Source: Betaproteobacteria bacterium (GTDB lineage Bacteria; Pseudomonadota; Gammaproteobacteria; Burkholderiales; Casimicrobiaceae). Taken from it: a DNA stretch of 64,000 nucleotides. This document shows, piece by piece, positions 45,266-53,885 of the stretch. Where the stretch lies: the NCBI GenBank assembly GCA_013298765.1, contig JAAFJA010000002.1:372001-436000 (forward strand), in the 5' to 3' direction. The translations under genes were made by a program, and so were the position numbers. The notes beneath the pieces are model-generated. The model was not told where the DNA came from. It saw only the letters and a list, made by a program, of their open reading frames with translations, and searched no databases. Every line of letters starts with the position of its first letter. Positions within the stretch are counted from its first letter, which is position 1.

Positions 45266-46066
45266 ATGAAATTGAAGCGTATTCTGCTGACTGGTGCGGG
45301 TGGCGGCCTTGGAAAAGTCTTGAGACCCAGGCTCGCAAAATATGCGGAAATCGTTCGAATCTCCGATGTCGAACCCCTGGAAAACAAGGAGTCAGTCGAA
45401 GAAATCGATCAGTCCGATCTCGGAGATTTTGACGCTGTAGCCCAAATGGTGGCAGGGGTCGATATGATTATTCACTTGGGCGGTATGTCGCTCGATGGCC
45501 CCTTCGAACCGATCCTGAACGCGAATATCCGCGGCGTTTACAACCTGTATGAGGCATCGCGGATTGCGGGCGTGAAGCGCATTATTTTCGCGAGCTCAAA
45601 CCACGTGATCGGTTTTCACAAGCAGTCTGACCTGCTCGACGACAGCGCACCGATGCGTCCGGACGGAAACTACGGTGTGAGCAAAGCGTTTGGCGAATTG
45701 CTCTCTCGCTTCTACTTCGACAGGTACGGCTTCGAGTCGGTATGCATCCGAATCGGCTCATCGTTCCCTAAGGCGCTTGACCGAAGAATGTTGAGCACTT
45801 GGCTTAGCTACGATGACCTCGAAGCCTTGATCGCGCGCTGTATCGCCGCCCCTAAGGTCGGACATACGGTCGTCTATGGTGCGTCGAATAACACACCGCG
45901 CTGGTGGGATAACAGTCACGCAAGTTTTCTTGGCTGGCAACCCGCCGATTCGTCCGATCAATTCCGCGAAGAAGTGCTGAAGGGGCCGCCACTTGACCCC
46001 GCCGATCCAGCCGCGATCTACCAAGGCGGTGGCTTCGTGAAGTTTGGCCCCTACCCGCCGAAATAG
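45266..46066 (+). CDS. udh: Uronate dehydrogenase
   Basis: The 266-residue short-chain (extended) dehydrogenase oxidises D-galacturonate or D-glucuronate at C1 to the aldaro-lactone with NAD. Visible are LLTGAGGGLGKVLRPRL near residue 7 (NAD-binding Gly motif), IIHLGGMSLDGPFEPILNANI near residue 70, ASSNHVIGFH near residue 112, and the catalytic YGVSK near residue 137. The shape and length match Udh of Pseudomonas and Agrobacterium. A good GGGGGAACGG precedes the ATG. The lactonase gene follows 11 bases after the stop. Confidence 0.9.
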   Translation: MKLKRILLTGAGGGLGKVLRPRLAKYAEIVRISDVEPLENKESVEEIDQSDLGDFDAVAQMVAGVDMIIHLGGMSLDGPFEPILNANIRGVYNLYEASRIAGVKRIIFASSNHVIGFHKQSDLLDDSAPMRPDGNYGVSKAFGELLSRFYFDRYGFESVCIRIGSSFPKALDRRMLSTWLSYDDLEALIARCIAAPKVGHTVVYGASNNTPRWWDNSHASFLGWQPADSSDQFREEVLKGPPLDPADPAAIYQGGGFVKFGPYPPK

Positions 46067-46076
46067 CGACGCGTCG

Positions 46077-46964
46077 ATGAGCACTCCTGAACTGGTCTAC
46101 AAAAAACCTTGCGCCGTCGGCGAGTCTCCGGTTTGGGATGCTCAGGCGGGAGCACTTTGGTGGGTGGACATCGTGCGCAAAACGATCCATCGGTGGGTGA
46201 TGCGCAGTGGCGAGCATCAATCGTGGTTACTGCAGGAAATGGTCGGATCAATCGCCTTGGGTATCGACGGCTGCGTAGTTGCGGCGCAAGAGACTGCCAT
46301 CGAACGCATTGAACTTCTGGCGGGAGGCGAAATCCGGTCAATTCGTAAGACTCCAGTGGAGCACGCCATTCCGGGAATGCGGTGTAACGATGGGCGATGC
46401 GATCCGTGCGGGCGTTTTGTTTGCAGCACAATGTTTAACGATATGTCTGCTGGCAAGTCAGTTGGCGCGTTTCTGAGTCTGAAAGGCGACCGCATCGAGC
46501 GATTTTTTGAACCTTCGGTTATCGTTGGAAATGGCTTGGCGTTCTCATTGGATGGGCGGAGCATGTACGTATCCGATTCCCATCCTTCCGTTCAAACAGT
46601 ATGGGTGTGCGACTATGACCTCGGCACGGGATACGCCTCACGCCCACGGGTGTTTGCCGACTTCAAAGCGCTCGATGGGCGCCCAGACGGCGCCGCAATT
46701 GACGCTGACGGCTGCTACTGGATTTGCGCAAACGATGGCGGAGCGGTCTACCGATTTACGCCAAGTGGGCAGCTGGACCGCCGCGTTCCACTTCCGGTAA
46801 AAAAACCGTCCATGTGCGCGTTTGGTGGCGCAAACTTCGACACGCTATTTGTTACCAGCATTCGGCCAGAGGGTATTGATCTCTCAGATCAGCCACTTGC
46901 CGGTTGCGTTTTTGCGGTTAACCCAGGAGTCAAGGGGCGCGAAGAACCCAAATTCGCGACCTAG
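46077..46964 (+). CDS. SMP-30/gluconolactonase family lactonase
   Basis: The 295-residue beta-propeller protein (start MSTPELVYKKP; the frame is open from 46044) carries the SMP-30 features CAVGESPVWDAQ near residue 13 with the metal-binding Glu, MRCNDGRCDPCGRFVCSTM near residue 100 (metal Asn and Asp) and PDGAAIDADGCYWIC near residue 200. It should open the aldaro-lactone made by Udh to galactarate or glucarate. The pair udh-lactonase is common in oxidative uronate pathways. It is cotranscribed with udh. Confidence 0.88.
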   Translation: MSTPELVYKKPCAVGESPVWDAQAGALWWVDIVRKTIHRWVMRSGEHQSWLLQEMVGSIALGIDGCVVAAQETAIERIELLAGGEIRSIRKTPVEHAIPGMRCNDGRCDPCGRFVCSTMFNDMSAGKSVGAFLSLKGDRIERFFEPSVIVGNGLAFSLDGRSMYVSDSHPSVQTVWVCDYDLGTGYASRPRVFADFKALDGRPDGAAIDADGCYWICANDGGAVYRFTPSGQLDRRVPLPVKKPSMCAFGGANFDTLFVTSIRPEGIDLSDQPLAGCVFAVNPGVKGREEPKFAT

Positions 46965-47036
46965 CACTCGAGTATTTGCGAGCGTACGTCACATCAGTGA
47001 TCGACAATTTTTTGATTCATTTAAAGGAGGCAACAG

Positions 47037-48020
47037 ATGAAACAATTTCCCATCACGTTAAAAACGCGCCAACTCGCCGCGCTGATCTTAGGATCGCTGG
47101 CGCTGAGTGTGAGCGCCCAAACGATGAAGGCGGCCGACGTTCACCCGGCCGGTTACCCTACTGTCGTAGCGGTAGAGAACATGGGCAAGAAGCTTGACGC
47201 TGCGACTCAAGGCCGCATCAAGTTCCAGATGTTCCCGGGCAGCGTGCTCGGCGGCGAAAAGGAAATGATCGAACAGACGCAAGTCGGTGCGATTCAGATT
47301 CTGCGGACGTCGCTCGGTCCGGTTGGCCCAGTAGTGCCCGAAGTAAACGTGTTCAACATGCCGTTTGTCTTCCGCGACATCGCTCATATGCGCGCTGTGA
47401 TCGACGGACCCATTGGCCAAGATCTCCTCGACAAGCTGACTGCTTCGTCCGCTCGTCTGGTTGGCTTGGCATGGATGGACGGCGGATCGCGTAGCCTCTA
47501 TACGAAAAAACCAGTGCGTAAGCCGGAAGACCTCAAAGGTCAAAAGGTTCGCATGATGGGCAACCCCCTCTTCGTCGACACCATGAACGCGATGGGCGGA
47601 AATGGCATTTCAATGGGCTACGGTGAAGTGTTCACGGCACTCCAAACCGGCGTTATCGACGGCGCAGAAAACAATCCTCCAAGCCTGTTCACAGCAAACC
47701 ACTTCAAAGCCGGTGCGAAGTTCTACACGCAGACCAATCACCTCATCATCCCTGAGATTCTGGTGATGTCGAAAGTGGCGTGGGACAAGCTCTCGCCTGC
47801 TGACCAAGCGCTGGTGAAGCGTATGGGCCGTGAAGCGCAAATGGAGCAGCGCAAGTTGTGGGATGCCGCAGTGGCTGACTACACAACGAAGTTAAAGGCT
47901 GAGGGCGTTGAGTTCATCAACATCGATACCAAGCCATTCTTCGATGCAACCGCACCGGTACGTGCGAAGTACGGCGCAAACTACGCAGACTTGATGAAGC
48001 GTATCGCGGACGTTAAGTAA
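47037..48020 (+). CDS. dctP: TRAP transporter substrate-binding protein, DctP family
   Basis: The 327-residue periplasmic protein has a signal peptide ending SVSAQ. The DctP signatures are MKAADVHPAGYPTVVAVENMG near residue 30 and KVRMMGNPLFVDTMNAMGGNGISMGYGEVFTALQTGVIDGAENNP near residue 165. AAAGGAGG precedes the ATG. It is the third gene after udh and the lactonase and is followed by dctQ and dctM, so it should bring a uronate or aldarate to the membrane pair. A strong hairpin lies between it and dctQ. Confidence 0.92.
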   Translation: MKQFPITLKTRQLAALILGSLALSVSAQTMKAADVHPAGYPTVVAVENMGKKLDAATQGRIKFQMFPGSVLGGEKEMIEQTQVGAIQILRTSLGPVGPVVPEVNVFNMPFVFRDIAHMRAVIDGPIGQDLLDKLTASSARLVGLAWMDGGSRSLYTKKPVRKPEDLKGQKVRMMGNPLFVDTMNAMGGNGISMGYGEVFTALQTGVIDGAENNPPSLFTANHFKAGAKFYTQTNHLIIPEILVMSKVAWDKLSPADQALVKRMGREAQMEQRKLWDAAVADYTTKLKAEGVEFINIDTKPFFDATAPVRAKYGANYADLMKRIADVK

Positions 48021-48034
48021 CGAATCAGTCCGTC

Positions 48035-48074
48035 AACGCTACGACTGCCGTAACGCCGCAGTCGTAGCGTTTTT
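48035..48074 (+). terminator. Hairpin with T run between dctP and dctQ
   Basis: AACGCTACGACTGC and GCAGTCGTAGCGTT pair perfectly (14 bases) around a short loop and are followed by TTTTT. This is a full intrinsic terminator shape inside an operon. It could lower expression of the membrane genes relative to the abundant binding protein. Confidence 0.85.
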
Positions 48075-48100
48075 TCTATCTGCCCTCGCCTGCCTCGCCG

Positions 48101-48631
48101 ATGAAAACAAGCTTCGTCTCCTTTCTTGACCGCCTCTACCTCTTCTGTATTTGGGCAGCGGGCATCGCTATTACCGGTATGTCGCTCATCATTCCTTGGG
48201 GGGTGTTCACGCGCTATGTGCTCGGTACAGGCTCGCAGTGGCCGGAACCCATCGCAATCCTACTGATGATGGTGTTTACATTCATTGGCGCCGCCGCCGC
48301 GTATCGCGCTAATGCTCACATCGCCGTCACGATGCTCACTGATCGATTGCCAATTGCGGGTGAGAAGTTCTGCGCGTGGATTGTTGATAGCCTGATGCTG
48401 CTCGCCTGCGGATTCGTCGCGTACTACGGCACGAAACTCTGTATTGGCACGATGCAGCAATCGGTGAGCGAGCTGCCTTGGCTTCCTGTCGGCGTAACGT
48501 ATGCATCGCTTCCGATTGGCGCTGCGATCACCATCTTGTTTGTGCTCGAACGTCGATTCATCGGCTCTCAAGCCCATCGCAAATTGATGCGGTTTGAAGA
48601 CGACAGCGTACCTGCTGAGGGAGCACACTAA
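48101..48631 (+). CDS. dctQ: TRAP transporter small membrane protein
   Basis: The 176-residue protein has four predicted membrane segments, with IPWGVFTRYVLGTGSQWPEPIAIL near residue 36 (DctQ signature) and a charged C-terminus. It forms the small membrane part of the TRAP carrier driven by a sodium or proton gradient. Its stop overlaps the dctM start by one base (TAATG). Confidence 0.9.
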   Translation: MKTSFVSFLDRLYLFCIWAAGIAITGMSLIIPWGVFTRYVLGTGSQWPEPIAILLMMVFTFIGAAAAYRANAHIAVTMLTDRLPIAGEKFCAWIVDSLMLLACGFVAYYGTKLCIGTMQQSVSELPWLPVGVTYASLPIGAAITILFVLERRFIGSQAHRKLMRFEDDSVPAEGAH

Positions 48632-49914
48632 TGGACGCCTTTGTACTCATCGGCAGTTTTGTTATTTTGATGATGATCGGCGTGCCGGTCGCGTATGCGC
48701 TCGGGTTAGCAGCCCTCGTTGGCGCGCTTTGGATCGATATCCCCCTCGACGCGGTGATGATTCAGATCGCCGCGGGCGTTAACAAATTTTCGCTGCTCGC
48801 CATTCCGTTTTTTGTTCTCGCCGGCGCGATCATGGCCGAAGGCGGCATGGCCCGGCGCTTGGTTGCGTTCGCGGGCGTGCTCGTGGGCTTCATTCGCGGT
48901 GGCTTGTCGCTGGTCAACATCCTGGCATCGACCTTCTTCGGCGCAATTTCGGGCTCGTCGGTCGCGGATACCGCGTCGATTGGCTCGGTCCTGATTCCCG
49001 AGATGGAGAAAAAAGGCTATCCCCGTCCGTTCGCCACGGCCGTAACAATCAGCGGCTCGGTTCAGGCGATCCTGATCCCGCCGAGCCATAACGCGGTACT
49101 TTATTCGTTAGCGGCGGGCGGTTCTGTATCGATCGCTGCCCTCTTCATGGCGGGCGTATTGCCGGGGCTTTTGATGGGGCTCACGTTAGCGATCCTGTGC
49201 CTCTACAAGGCGCACAAACATGGCTTCCCAAAGGGCGAGCCCATCCCGATGAAACAGGCGCTCAAAATCACCGTTGAGGCGCTTTGGGGACTCATGACAA
49301 TGGTGATCATCCTCGGTGGCATTCTCTCGGGTGTGTTCACAGCAAACGAATCGGCATCGATTGCGGTCGTCTGGGCCTTCTTCGTCACGATGTTTATTTA
49401 TCGTGATTACAAATGGCGCGATCTCCCGAAACTCATGCACCGCACCGTCAAAACCGTCACGATCGTCATGATCCTGATCGGCTTCGCGGCAGCATTCGGC
49501 TACATGATGACGCTGATGCAGATTCCGCTGAAAGTGACCGCTTTCCTGACCGAATTCTCGGATAACAAATACGTCATCCTCATGCTCATCAACGTGCTCC
49601 TTCTCTTCCTGGGCACGCTCATGGACATGTCCCCGCTGATCCTGATCCTGACGCCGATCTTGCTTCCGGTGGTGAAAGTGCTTGGGATTGACCCGGTCCA
49701 CTTCGGCATGATCATGATGGTGAACTTAGGCATCGGCCTGATTACGCCGCCCGTAGGCTCTGTGCTTTTCGTCGGCAGTGCGATATCCAAATTGAAAATA
49801 GGCGTTATCACCAAAGCGATGATGCCTTTCTTCGTCGCGCTATTCATCGTTCTACTGATGGTGACGTATTTGCCGTGGCTGTCTCTCTGGCTGCCGAATT
49901 TAATGGGCCTTTAG
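48631..49914 (+). CDS. dctM: TRAP transporter large membrane protein
   Basis: The 427-residue protein has about 12 membrane segments. Typical signatures are FFVLAGAIMAEGGMARRLV near residue 60, GAISGSSVADTASIGSVLIPEM near residue 104, and INVLLLFLGTLMDMSPLILILTPILLPV near residue 320. It is the ion-coupled transport subunit for DctP-bound organic acids. It closes the udh-lactonase-dctPQM group. No clear terminator follows, but GC-rich CGCGC repeats lie at 49935-50000. Confidence 0.92.
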   Translation: MDAFVLIGSFVILMMIGVPVAYALGLAALVGALWIDIPLDAVMIQIAAGVNKFSLLAIPFFVLAGAIMAEGGMARRLVAFAGVLVGFIRGGLSLVNILASTFFGAISGSSVADTASIGSVLIPEMEKKGYPRPFATAVTISGSVQAILIPPSHNAVLYSLAAGGSVSIAALFMAGVLPGLLMGLTLAILCLYKAHKHGFPKGEPIPMKQALKITVEALWGLMTMVIILGGILSGVFTANESASIAVVWAFFVTMFIYRDYKWRDLPKLMHRTVKTVTIVMILIGFAAAFGYMMTLMQIPLKVTAFLTEFSDNKYVILMLINVLLLFLGTLMDMSPLILILTPILLPVVKVLGIDPVHFGMIMMVNLGIGLITPPVGSVLFVGSAISKLKIGVITKAMMPFFVALFIVLLMVTYLPWLSLWLPNLMGL

Positions 49915-50074
49915 CTCGTATTAGGCGCATAAGGTGCGTTCGGCGCGTTAGGTGCCTCGCGCGCACGCAATGCGACAACGCGCTCAGCGCGCCCTACGCC
50001 CTTAAGGGTTTCTTACGTTCCCTATCAACGCGTTTCCGTTAAATTACGCGTTAGATCATTTCCAAGGAGGAACA

Positions 50075-51241
50075 ATGAAACGCACTCTTATCGCGGCGGC
50101 CCTCGCCCTTAGCTTGTCTGCTGTCGCATCCGCACAGCTAAAAATCGGCTTCGTGGGAGAGCTGTCTGGGCCGCAAGCGCCGCTCGGACAAGATCAATAC
50201 GATGCGCTGATGCTCTTGATCGAGCAAAACGGCGGAAAACTGGGCGGTGTCCCGGTGCAGGTCATCAAAGAAGACTCCCAACTTAAGCCCGACGTCGCCA
50301 ACCAAGTCGTCGATAAGCTGCTCGATAAAGACAAAGTCCAAATCATCACCGGCATCACGTTTTCGAACATCATGATGGCAGTGCATAAAAAGATCACCGA
50401 CAAGGGCGTATTCCTGATCGGGTCGAACGCCGGTCCATCGCCCGTCGCGGGCGCACAGTGCTCGCCCTATTTCTTCTCGACTTCGTGGCAAAACGATAAC
50501 CAAGCTGAAGTGGTTGGCAAATTCGCAAGCGACAAAGGCTATAAAAACGTGATCGCGATGGCGCCTAACTATCAGGCTGGCAAAGACTTCATCGCAGGCT
50601 TTAAGCGCACCTACAAAGGCGGCACGATCATTGACGAGATCTACACACCGCTTAACCAACAAGATTTCTCAGCTGAGCTCGCGCAAGTTGCCTCGAAAAA
50701 ACCAGATGCGCTCTATGTGTTTTATCCAGGCGGTCTGGGTGTGAATTTCGTGAAGCAATTTCAGCAAGCGGGATTGAATAAGTCGATCACGGTGATGTCG
50801 GCCTCAACGGTTGACGGAACCACGCTGCCCGCGCTTCGTGAAGCAGCGCTTGGCTGGCTCTCAGGCACGTTCTGGGGCCCGGACTTCCCGAACGACGCGA
50901 ACCAAAAGTTCGTCGCCGCTTTCGAGAAGAAATACAACCGCATTCCTTCGCAATACGCAGCGCAGAGCTACGATGCGGCGCAACTGCTCGATAGCGCCAT
51001 TCGCAAGGTGGGCGGTAAAGTAGAGAACAAGAAGGCATTCCACGCTGCGCTCAAGGCGGCAGATTTCAAATCAATTCGTGGCAACTTCAAGTTCAATGCA
51101 AACCAGTTCCCGATTCAAGACATGTACGTGTTTGATGTCGCGAAAGACAGCAAGGGACGCGTGAGTTTGCGCACGGTATCGAAGCCGCTAACGAATCATC
51201 AAGATTCGTACGTCGGTCAGTGCAACATGAAGCCGATCTAG
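50075..51241 (+). CDS. Branched-chain amino acid/aromatic-type ABC transporter, substrate-binding protein
   Basis: The 388-residue periplasmic protein has a signal peptide (LIAAALALSLSAVASAQ) and the LivK-like type I fold, with KIGFVGELSGPQAPLGQDQYDAL near residue 23 and later ASTVDGTTLPALREAALGWLSGTFW near residue 245. AAGGAGGAAC precedes the ATG. Many members of this branch bind aromatic acids rather than amino acids. The following semialdehyde dehydrogenase suggests an aromatic or amino-aromatic ligand. This is inference. A terminator follows. Confidence 0.85.
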   Translation: MKRTLIAAALALSLSAVASAQLKIGFVGELSGPQAPLGQDQYDALMLLIEQNGGKLGGVPVQVIKEDSQLKPDVANQVVDKLLDKDKVQIITGITFSNIMMAVHKKITDKGVFLIGSNAGPSPVAGAQCSPYFFSTSWQNDNQAEVVGKFASDKGYKNVIAMAPNYQAGKDFIAGFKRTYKGGTIIDEIYTPLNQQDFSAELAQVASKKPDALYVFYPGGLGVNFVKQFQQAGLNKSITVMSASTVDGTTLPALREAALGWLSGTFWGPDFPNDANQKFVAAFEKKYNRIPSQYAAQSYDAAQLLDSAIRKVGGKVENKKAFHAALKAADFKSIRGNFKFNANQFPIQDMYVFDVAKDSKGRVSLRTVSKPLTNHQDSYVGQCNMKPI

Positions 51242-51260
51242 GTCGCGCTGATCCCGAAGA

Positions 51261-51287
51261 ATGAGCCCGCGAAGGGCTCATTTTTTT
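51261..51287 (+). terminator. Intrinsic terminator after the binding-protein gene
   Basis: ATGAGCCC and GGGCTCAT pair around GCGAA and run into seven T residues. The dehydrogenase ATG at 51291 starts just after the T run, so its transcription must read through this structure or begin elsewhere. Confidence 0.85.
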
Positions 51288-51290
51288 ACG

Positions 51291-52748
51291 ATGAAACTCA
51301 TCCGAAATTTCGTTAACGGCGAATTCGTTACGACGCATGGCGCGCGCTTCGCCAAAGTTTCCCCGGTGACGGGAGAAATCGTCGCCGAGATCGAATCCGC
51401 CGACGAAGCGCTGGTGAATAGCGCCGTAAGCGCTGCGTCCGCCGCTTTATCAGGGTACTGGTCTCTTTTTTCTGTTTCTCAACGAACTGCATTACTTCAA
51501 GCGATCGCCGCTGAAATTGGGCGGAGAAGCAAAGAGTTTATTGATGCAGAGATCGCCGATACGGGCAAGCCTTACGCGCTTGCGAGCACGCTCGACGTGC
51601 CGCGCGGCGCTGCCAATTTCCTTGCGTTCTCTGATCTCATGCAGCGCACGCCGCAGGAAACATGGACCACAGAAACCCCCGATGGACGCGGCGCGATCAA
51701 CACAGTCACTTACGCGCCGAAGGGCGTGATCGCGGTCATTTGCCCGTGGAATCTGCCGCTTTTGCTGATGACCTGGAAAGTCGCCCCTGCGCTCGCATGC
51801 GGAAACACAGTCGTAGTGAAACCGTCAGAAGAATCACCCAGCACGGCAACCCTTCTGGCGGAGGTGATGAACGCGGTGGGGATTCCCCCCGGCGTCTACA
51901 ACGTCGTGCATGGACACGGCCCGAAGGCGACGGGCGAATTCCTGACCCAACATCCCGGCGTCGACGCGATCACGTTTACCGGCGAGAGCAAAACGGGCGA
52001 AGCGATCATGAAAAACGCCGCCGAGGGGTTGCGCGATGTGTCGTTTGAGCTCGGCGGGAAAAATGCTGGGATCGTCTTCGCCGACTGCGATTTCGACGCG
52101 GCGGTTGAAGGAATCGCGCGAGCAACGTTTTTGAACTGCGGACAGGTGTGTCTCGGCACGGAGCGCGTCTACGTTGAGCGCCCGATCTTCGAGAGATTCG
52201 TGACGGCGCTTGCATCGAAGGCGCGATCACTCAAGCCCGGCGATCCGTACGCATCTGACACGACGATTGGCCCGCTCATCAGCCGTGAACACCGCGAGAA
52301 AGTGCTCTCGTATTTCGCTAAAGCCAAGGCGGATGGCGCGACGTGCCACGCCGGTGGCGGTATTCCAAGTCTTCCGGAGAACTACGCCAACGGCGCTTGG
52401 ATTGAGCCGACCGTGTGGACGGGCCTTCCAGAAACTTCAGCCGTGATTCGCGAGGAAATTTTCGGCCCCTGTTGCCACGTTGCGCCGTTTGATTCAGAGG
52501 ACGAAGCGATTGCTCGTGCCAACGATTCGCCGTACGGTTTGGCGACGAGCATTTGGACGCAAGACGTGTCGCGCGCCAATCGCGTTGCCCGCCGCATCCG
52601 CGTTGGGATCGCCTGGGTCAATTCGTGGTTCTTGCGCGATCTTCGCACCCCGTTCGGGGGCGCGGGCATTTCCGGCATCGGTCGGGAAGGCGGCAGCCAT
52701 TCACTGGCCTTCTACACAGAAATGCGCAATGTTTGCGTCAAACTTTGA
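51291..52748 (+). CDS. nbaE: 2-aminomuconate/2-hydroxymuconate semialdehyde dehydrogenase
   Basis: The 485-residue aldehyde dehydrogenase starts at the ATG after the terminator. The catalytic residues are in VSFELGGKNAGIVFAD near residue 255 (Glu) and FLNCGQVCLGTERVYVE near residue 285 (Cys). Other family features are ICPWNLPLLLMTWKVAPALACGN near residue 150 and FTGESKTGEAIM. The FLNCGQVCLGTERVYVERPIF pattern is that of NbaE, AmnC and XylG. It would oxidise 2-aminomuconate semialdehyde made by NbaD, so it probably completes the 3-hydroxyanthranilate path begun by nbaC and nbaD at the other end of the window. A hydroxymuconate role is also possible. Confidence 0.82.
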   Translation: MKLIRNFVNGEFVTTHGARFAKVSPVTGEIVAEIESADEALVNSAVSAASAALSGYWSLFSVSQRTALLQAIAAEIGRRSKEFIDAEIADTGKPYALASTLDVPRGAANFLAFSDLMQRTPQETWTTETPDGRGAINTVTYAPKGVIAVICPWNLPLLLMTWKVAPALACGNTVVVKPSEESPSTATLLAEVMNAVGIPPGVYNVVHGHGPKATGEFLTQHPGVDAITFTGESKTGEAIMKNAAEGLRDVSFELGGKNAGIVFADCDFDAAVEGIARATFLNCGQVCLGTERVYVERPIFERFVTALASKARSLKPGDPYASDTTIGPLISREHREKVLSYFAKAKADGATCHAGGGIPSLPENYANGAWIEPTVWTGLPETSAVIREEIFGPCCHVAPFDSEDEAIARANDSPYGLATSIWTQDVSRANRVARRIRVGIAWVNSWFLRDLRTPFGGAGISGIGREGGSHSLAFYTEMRNVCVKL

Positions 52749-52876
52749 ACGCCGGACATCTTCGCGTCACTTAGCTGCGTTGCGCGGACGACACGTGCTT
52801 GCGCACAATAGAACGTGTTTCGAACAGAAAAGTCAGCTCAAAGCGCCCGGCAGACCAACGCGAAAGCCAATTTTTG

Positions 52877-52906
52877 TTGAAAACCGCACAAAACATGCAC
52901 TATTAT
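52877..52906 (+). promoter_or_regulatory. Candidate sigma-70 promoter for livHMGF
   Basis: TTGAAA at 52877-52882 and TATTAT at 52901-52906 are separated by 18 bases in an AT-rich stretch. They lie about 50 bases before the livH ATG, after a 130-base gap from the dehydrogenase. Confidence 0.45.
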
Positions 52907-52955
52907 TCATGTTGACACCCGTAGAACCGACTTTCCCGAGAGGCTAAACCGGCGC

Positions 52956-53885
52956 ATGACACTGCAACTGACTCTTTCGCAGCTGATGAACGGTCTCCAG
53001 CTTGGCGTGCTGCTTTTCCTCCTCGCGGCCGGTTTGACGCTTGTTTTCGGCATCATGAGCTTCGTGAACCTGGCGCACGGCTCCCTCTACATGCTCGGGG
53101 CGTATTTTGGGGCCGCGGCCTTTGCAAAAACTGAGTCGTTCTTGCTTGCGCTACTCGCAGCAGTTGTCGGCGCAGGCATCGTCGGGCTATTGCTTGATCG
53201 ATTTGCGCTCACCAAGCTCTACACACGAGACCACCTCGATCAAGTGCTCGCCACCTTTGGTTTGATCCTGTTTTTCAACGAGCTGATCCGCATCATCTGG
53301 GGACCAGGTTCCATCTTTATGCAAGTGCCCGACTCGCTATCGCAGACGGTCGAGATCTTCGGTTTCAGCTACCCAAGCTATCGCTTTGCCATCATCGGCG
53401 TCGGGCTGTTGGTTGCGCTCGGGCTCTATTTACTAATTCAGAAAACGCGCGTCGGCATGTTGATTCGCGCGGGAGCGACGCATCCACATATGGTCGCCTC
53501 ATTGGGCGTGAACATTAAGTGGCTAAACACACTCGTCTTCGCGCTCGGTGCCGCGCTCGCGGGCCTGGCGGGGGTGATGGCCGGGCCGATTGTTTCGGTG
53601 CAACCTGGCATGGGCGAACCGGTGTTGATATTGACTCTGGTGGTCATCATCATTGGCGGCCTTGGCTCGATTCGCGGTGCGTTTTTTGCGGCCCTCATTG
53701 TCGGCGTCGTCGACACGCTGGGCAGAGCTTTCATGCCAACGATCATGCGCGGCATCTTCGAGCGAAATACGGCAGACGCGGCCGGCCCCGCGATCGCGTC
53801 GATGTTGATTTATCTCTTGATGGCGCTCGTACTCGCGTTTAAGCCACAGGGGCTCTTCCCAACCAGCGCGGGGGCGACGCGATGA
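52956..53885 (+). CDS. livH: Liv-type ABC transporter, inner membrane protein LivH
   Basis: The 309-residue permease has about eight membrane segments, starting with LSQLMNGLQLGVLLFLLAAGLTLVFGIMSFVNLAHGSLYMLG, the LivH signature. ITLVVIIIGGLGSIRGAF-type sequence follows near residue 228. It forms half of the channel for branched-chain amino acids or related compounds. The stop overlaps the livM start by four bases. Confidence 0.9.
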   Translation: MTLQLTLSQLMNGLQLGVLLFLLAAGLTLVFGIMSFVNLAHGSLYMLGAYFGAAAFAKTESFLLALLAAVVGAGIVGLLLDRFALTKLYTRDHLDQVLATFGLILFFNELIRIIWGPGSIFMQVPDSLSQTVEIFGFSYPSYRFAIIGVGLLVALGLYLLIQKTRVGMLIRAGATHPHMVASLGVNIKWLNTLVFALGAALAGLAGVMAGPIVSVQPGMGEPVLILTLVVIIIGGLGSIRGAFFAALIVGVVDTLGRAFMPTIMRGIFERNTADAAGPAIASMLIYLLMALVLAFKPQGLFPTSAGATR

